From the NCBI GenBank assembly GCA_023449855.1, contig JAEXHR010000186.1:1-23553 (forward strand): a stretch of DNA of 23,553 nt. Reading direction: 5' to 3'. Position 1 is the first letter of the stretch. Every line of letters begins with the position of its first letter. The position numbers and the translations under genes are program-made. The DNA is from Pseudomonadota bacterium. GTDB taxonomy: Bacteria; Pseudomonadota; Alphaproteobacteria; Rhizobiales; Xanthobacteraceae. The notes under the pieces were generated by a model. It was not told where the DNA came from, ran no database searches, and saw nothing but the letters and a program-made list of their open reading frames with translations. Shown here piece by piece: positions 22,724 to 23,553 of this stretch.

Positions 22724-23041
22724 ATGAATTCCAAGGTCCGCATAGAGATCGACGCAGAAACAGCCGAACTGCTGAATGAACGTGCTGCGGCGCGGGGGAT
22801 TAGTGTGTCCGATCTGATCGCCGATCTCGCAGGCGGCGACGCGCTGCTGTCCCCCGATCTGGAAACCATGAGGGCGGCGGGCGAAGGTCCTTGGTCCGAC
22901 GTGTCTCTGGCCGAGGAAGTAAGCCGCCTCGCCGAGTTTCACCGAACCGGCGAAGCCGTTCCGTGGGAAGAGGCGAAAGCCTGGATCGAAAGCTGGGGCA
23001 CGCTCAACGAACGACCTCAACCGAAGCCGCGCAAAATATGA
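22724..23041 (+). CDS. Antitoxin of a type II toxin-antitoxin pair, ribbon-helix-helix type, 105 aa
   Basis: The N-terminal third reads KVRIEIDAETAELLNERAAA then RGISVSDLIADLA, the strand-helix-helix pattern of CopG/ParD-type DNA-binding antitoxins. The rest is acidic and flexible (SDVSLAEEVSRLAEF, VPWEEAKAWIESWG), which should wrap the toxin and repress the operon promoter. Its TGA overlaps the toxin ATG in ATGA, the usual coupling. The start lacks a Shine-Dalgarno sequence and may be leaderless. Family assignment is by layout and fold pattern; it may equally be called ParD-like or RHH-type. Confidence 0.85.
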   Translation: MNSKVRIEIDAETAELLNERAAARGISVSDLIADLAGGDALLSPDLETMRAAGEGPWSDVSLAEEVSRLAEFHRTGEAVPWEEAKAWIESWGTLNERPQPKPRKI

Positions 23042-23331
23042 GAGTCATTCTTTCGCGCTCTGCGATGGCAGATCTCGAAAGATTGCGACTATTCCTTGCA
23101 GACCAAAATCCCGCTGCCTCCCGTCGAGCCATTGTCGCGCTCGTCCGTGCCATCGATGGGCTTACGGTGTTTCCGGATCGTGGACGTCCGACCGGCAACG
23201 GAAATTCGCGAGAGCTATCCGTGCCATTCGGACGATCCGGTTATGTGATCCGCTTCGTTCACGATCCCAAGATCGGTGACATCATCGTCACCCGCATCTG
23301 GCACGGCCGCGAAGAACGTCCCGCGAATTGA
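23038..23331 (+). CDS. ParE/RelE-superfamily toxin, 97 aa
   Basis: ATG 23038 overlaps the antitoxin stop by 4 bases; the longer open frame from 22891 lies inside the antitoxin in another phase and is rejected. The chain has the RelE/ParE fold pattern: RVILSRSAMADLERLRLFLA, NPAASRRAIVALVRAIDGL, FPDRGRPTGN, REL-SVPFGRSGYVIRFVHD and IIVTRIWHGREERP. The ending with an HGRE is usual for ParE-like toxins, which poison DNA gyrase, while RelE kin cut mRNA; motifs here favour ParE but do not prove it. The pair is complete and appears intact. Confidence 0.88.
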   Translation: MRVILSRSAMADLERLRLFLADQNPAASRRAIVALVRAIDGLTVFPDRGRPTGNGNSRELSVPFGRSGYVIRFVHDPKIGDIIVTRIWHGREERPAN

Positions 23332-23391
23332 TGCCGTCATCCTTCCCCTGTTAAAAGCCACGCAATTGGAATCACGAATGGAGTAGAGAGC

Positions 23392-23553
23392 GTGGCAAAA
23401 GAGACGATCGAGCGGACCGGATTGCGCGGCCCGCGCGGCGAGCCGGGCGCACCGGGGCCGCAGGGTCATCCCGGCCGTCCCGGCCCCGAAGGCGCGCAGG
23501 GCAAGCCCGGCATCGCCGGCAAGCCGGGCGCTCCCGGCAAGCCCGGCCCGAAG
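23392..23553 (+). CDS. Collagen-like protein, N-terminal part (runs off right edge)
   Basis: GTG 23392 follows GGAG at 8 bases; the ATG at 23378 meets a stop at once. After nine residues (MAKETIERT) the frame reads 15 uninterrupted Gly-X-Y triplets to the window edge, such as GEP GAP GPQ GHP GRP. X and Y are often Pro, Lys, Arg, Glu or Gln, as in bacterial collagen-like proteins that form trimeric rods. There is no signal peptide in view, which is odd for a surface rod; the export route or a cytoplasmic role is open. It begins 60 bases after the toxin gene, on the same strand. The remaining domains lie outside the window. Confidence 0.85.
   Translation, partial: MAKETIERTGLRGPRGEPGAPGPQGHPGRPGPEGAQGKPGIAGKPGAPGKPGPK

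Overview
The window reads as the chromosome of an alphaproteobacterium, most likely from the Bradyrhizobium / Rhodopseudomonas / Afipia group of Hyphomicrobiales. The reasons are high GC, typical rhizobial protein families (PRC-barrel proteins, DUF4403, YkuD L,D-transpeptidase, DUF3829), a TPP-riboswitch-led thiamine operon, and many intergenic palindromic repeats of the kind common in that group. This placement is inferred from gene content; no 16S or other marker gene is present.

Region 1-6.1 kb is a surface-protein region on the minus strand. It has the N-terminus of a secreted glycine-rich protein running off the left edge, a decayed 3' end of an autotransporter gene (807-968), two small translationally coupled genes (1002-1429), a poorly defined 700 bp stretch, and an intact type Va autotransporter of about 1161 residues (2132-5617) whose passenger is built of alternating 22-24 residue repeats. 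A 28-codon membrane peptide gene and a strong terminator lie on the plus strand beside it.

Region 6.3-15.2 kb is mostly cell-envelope housekeeping: an L,D-transpeptidase, a DUF4403 protein, two tandem PRC-barrel proteins, an Ala/Ser/Gly-rich protein of unknown function, an OmpR/EnvZ-type two-component pair, a polytopic membrane protein with a GT-C-like first loop, and a small lytic transglycosylase. Palindromic repeats of one main family sit in the gaps between these genes, twice between convergent genes.

Region 15.2-20.3 kb is the thiamine operon: promoter, TPP riboswitch, thiO-thiS-thiG-thiE-thiC, terminator. ThiO makes dehydroglycine, ThiS carries the sulfur, ThiG forms the thiazole, ThiC forms the pyrimidine and ThiE joins the two halves. 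Two unrelated intergenic palindromes sit inside the operon (thiS/thiG and thiE/thiC), and the one riboswitch appears to serve all five genes.

Region 20.3-23.55 kb is accessory: a RidA-family protein, a DUF3829 exported protein, a stand-alone Fis-type DNA-binding protein with an N-terminal cysteine cluster, a 64-residue membrane protein, a ParD/ParE-like toxin-antitoxin pair whose antitoxin may be read from a leaderless mRNA, and the start of a collagen-like Gly-X-Y protein that runs off the right edge. I saw no CRISPR array, tRNA, rRNA, intact insertion sequence or prophage gene. No single locus is clearly a new defence or biosynthetic system; the less explained pieces are the decayed autotransporter locus, the cysteine-bearing Fis-type regulator, the collagen-like gene and several candidate regulatory hairpins.
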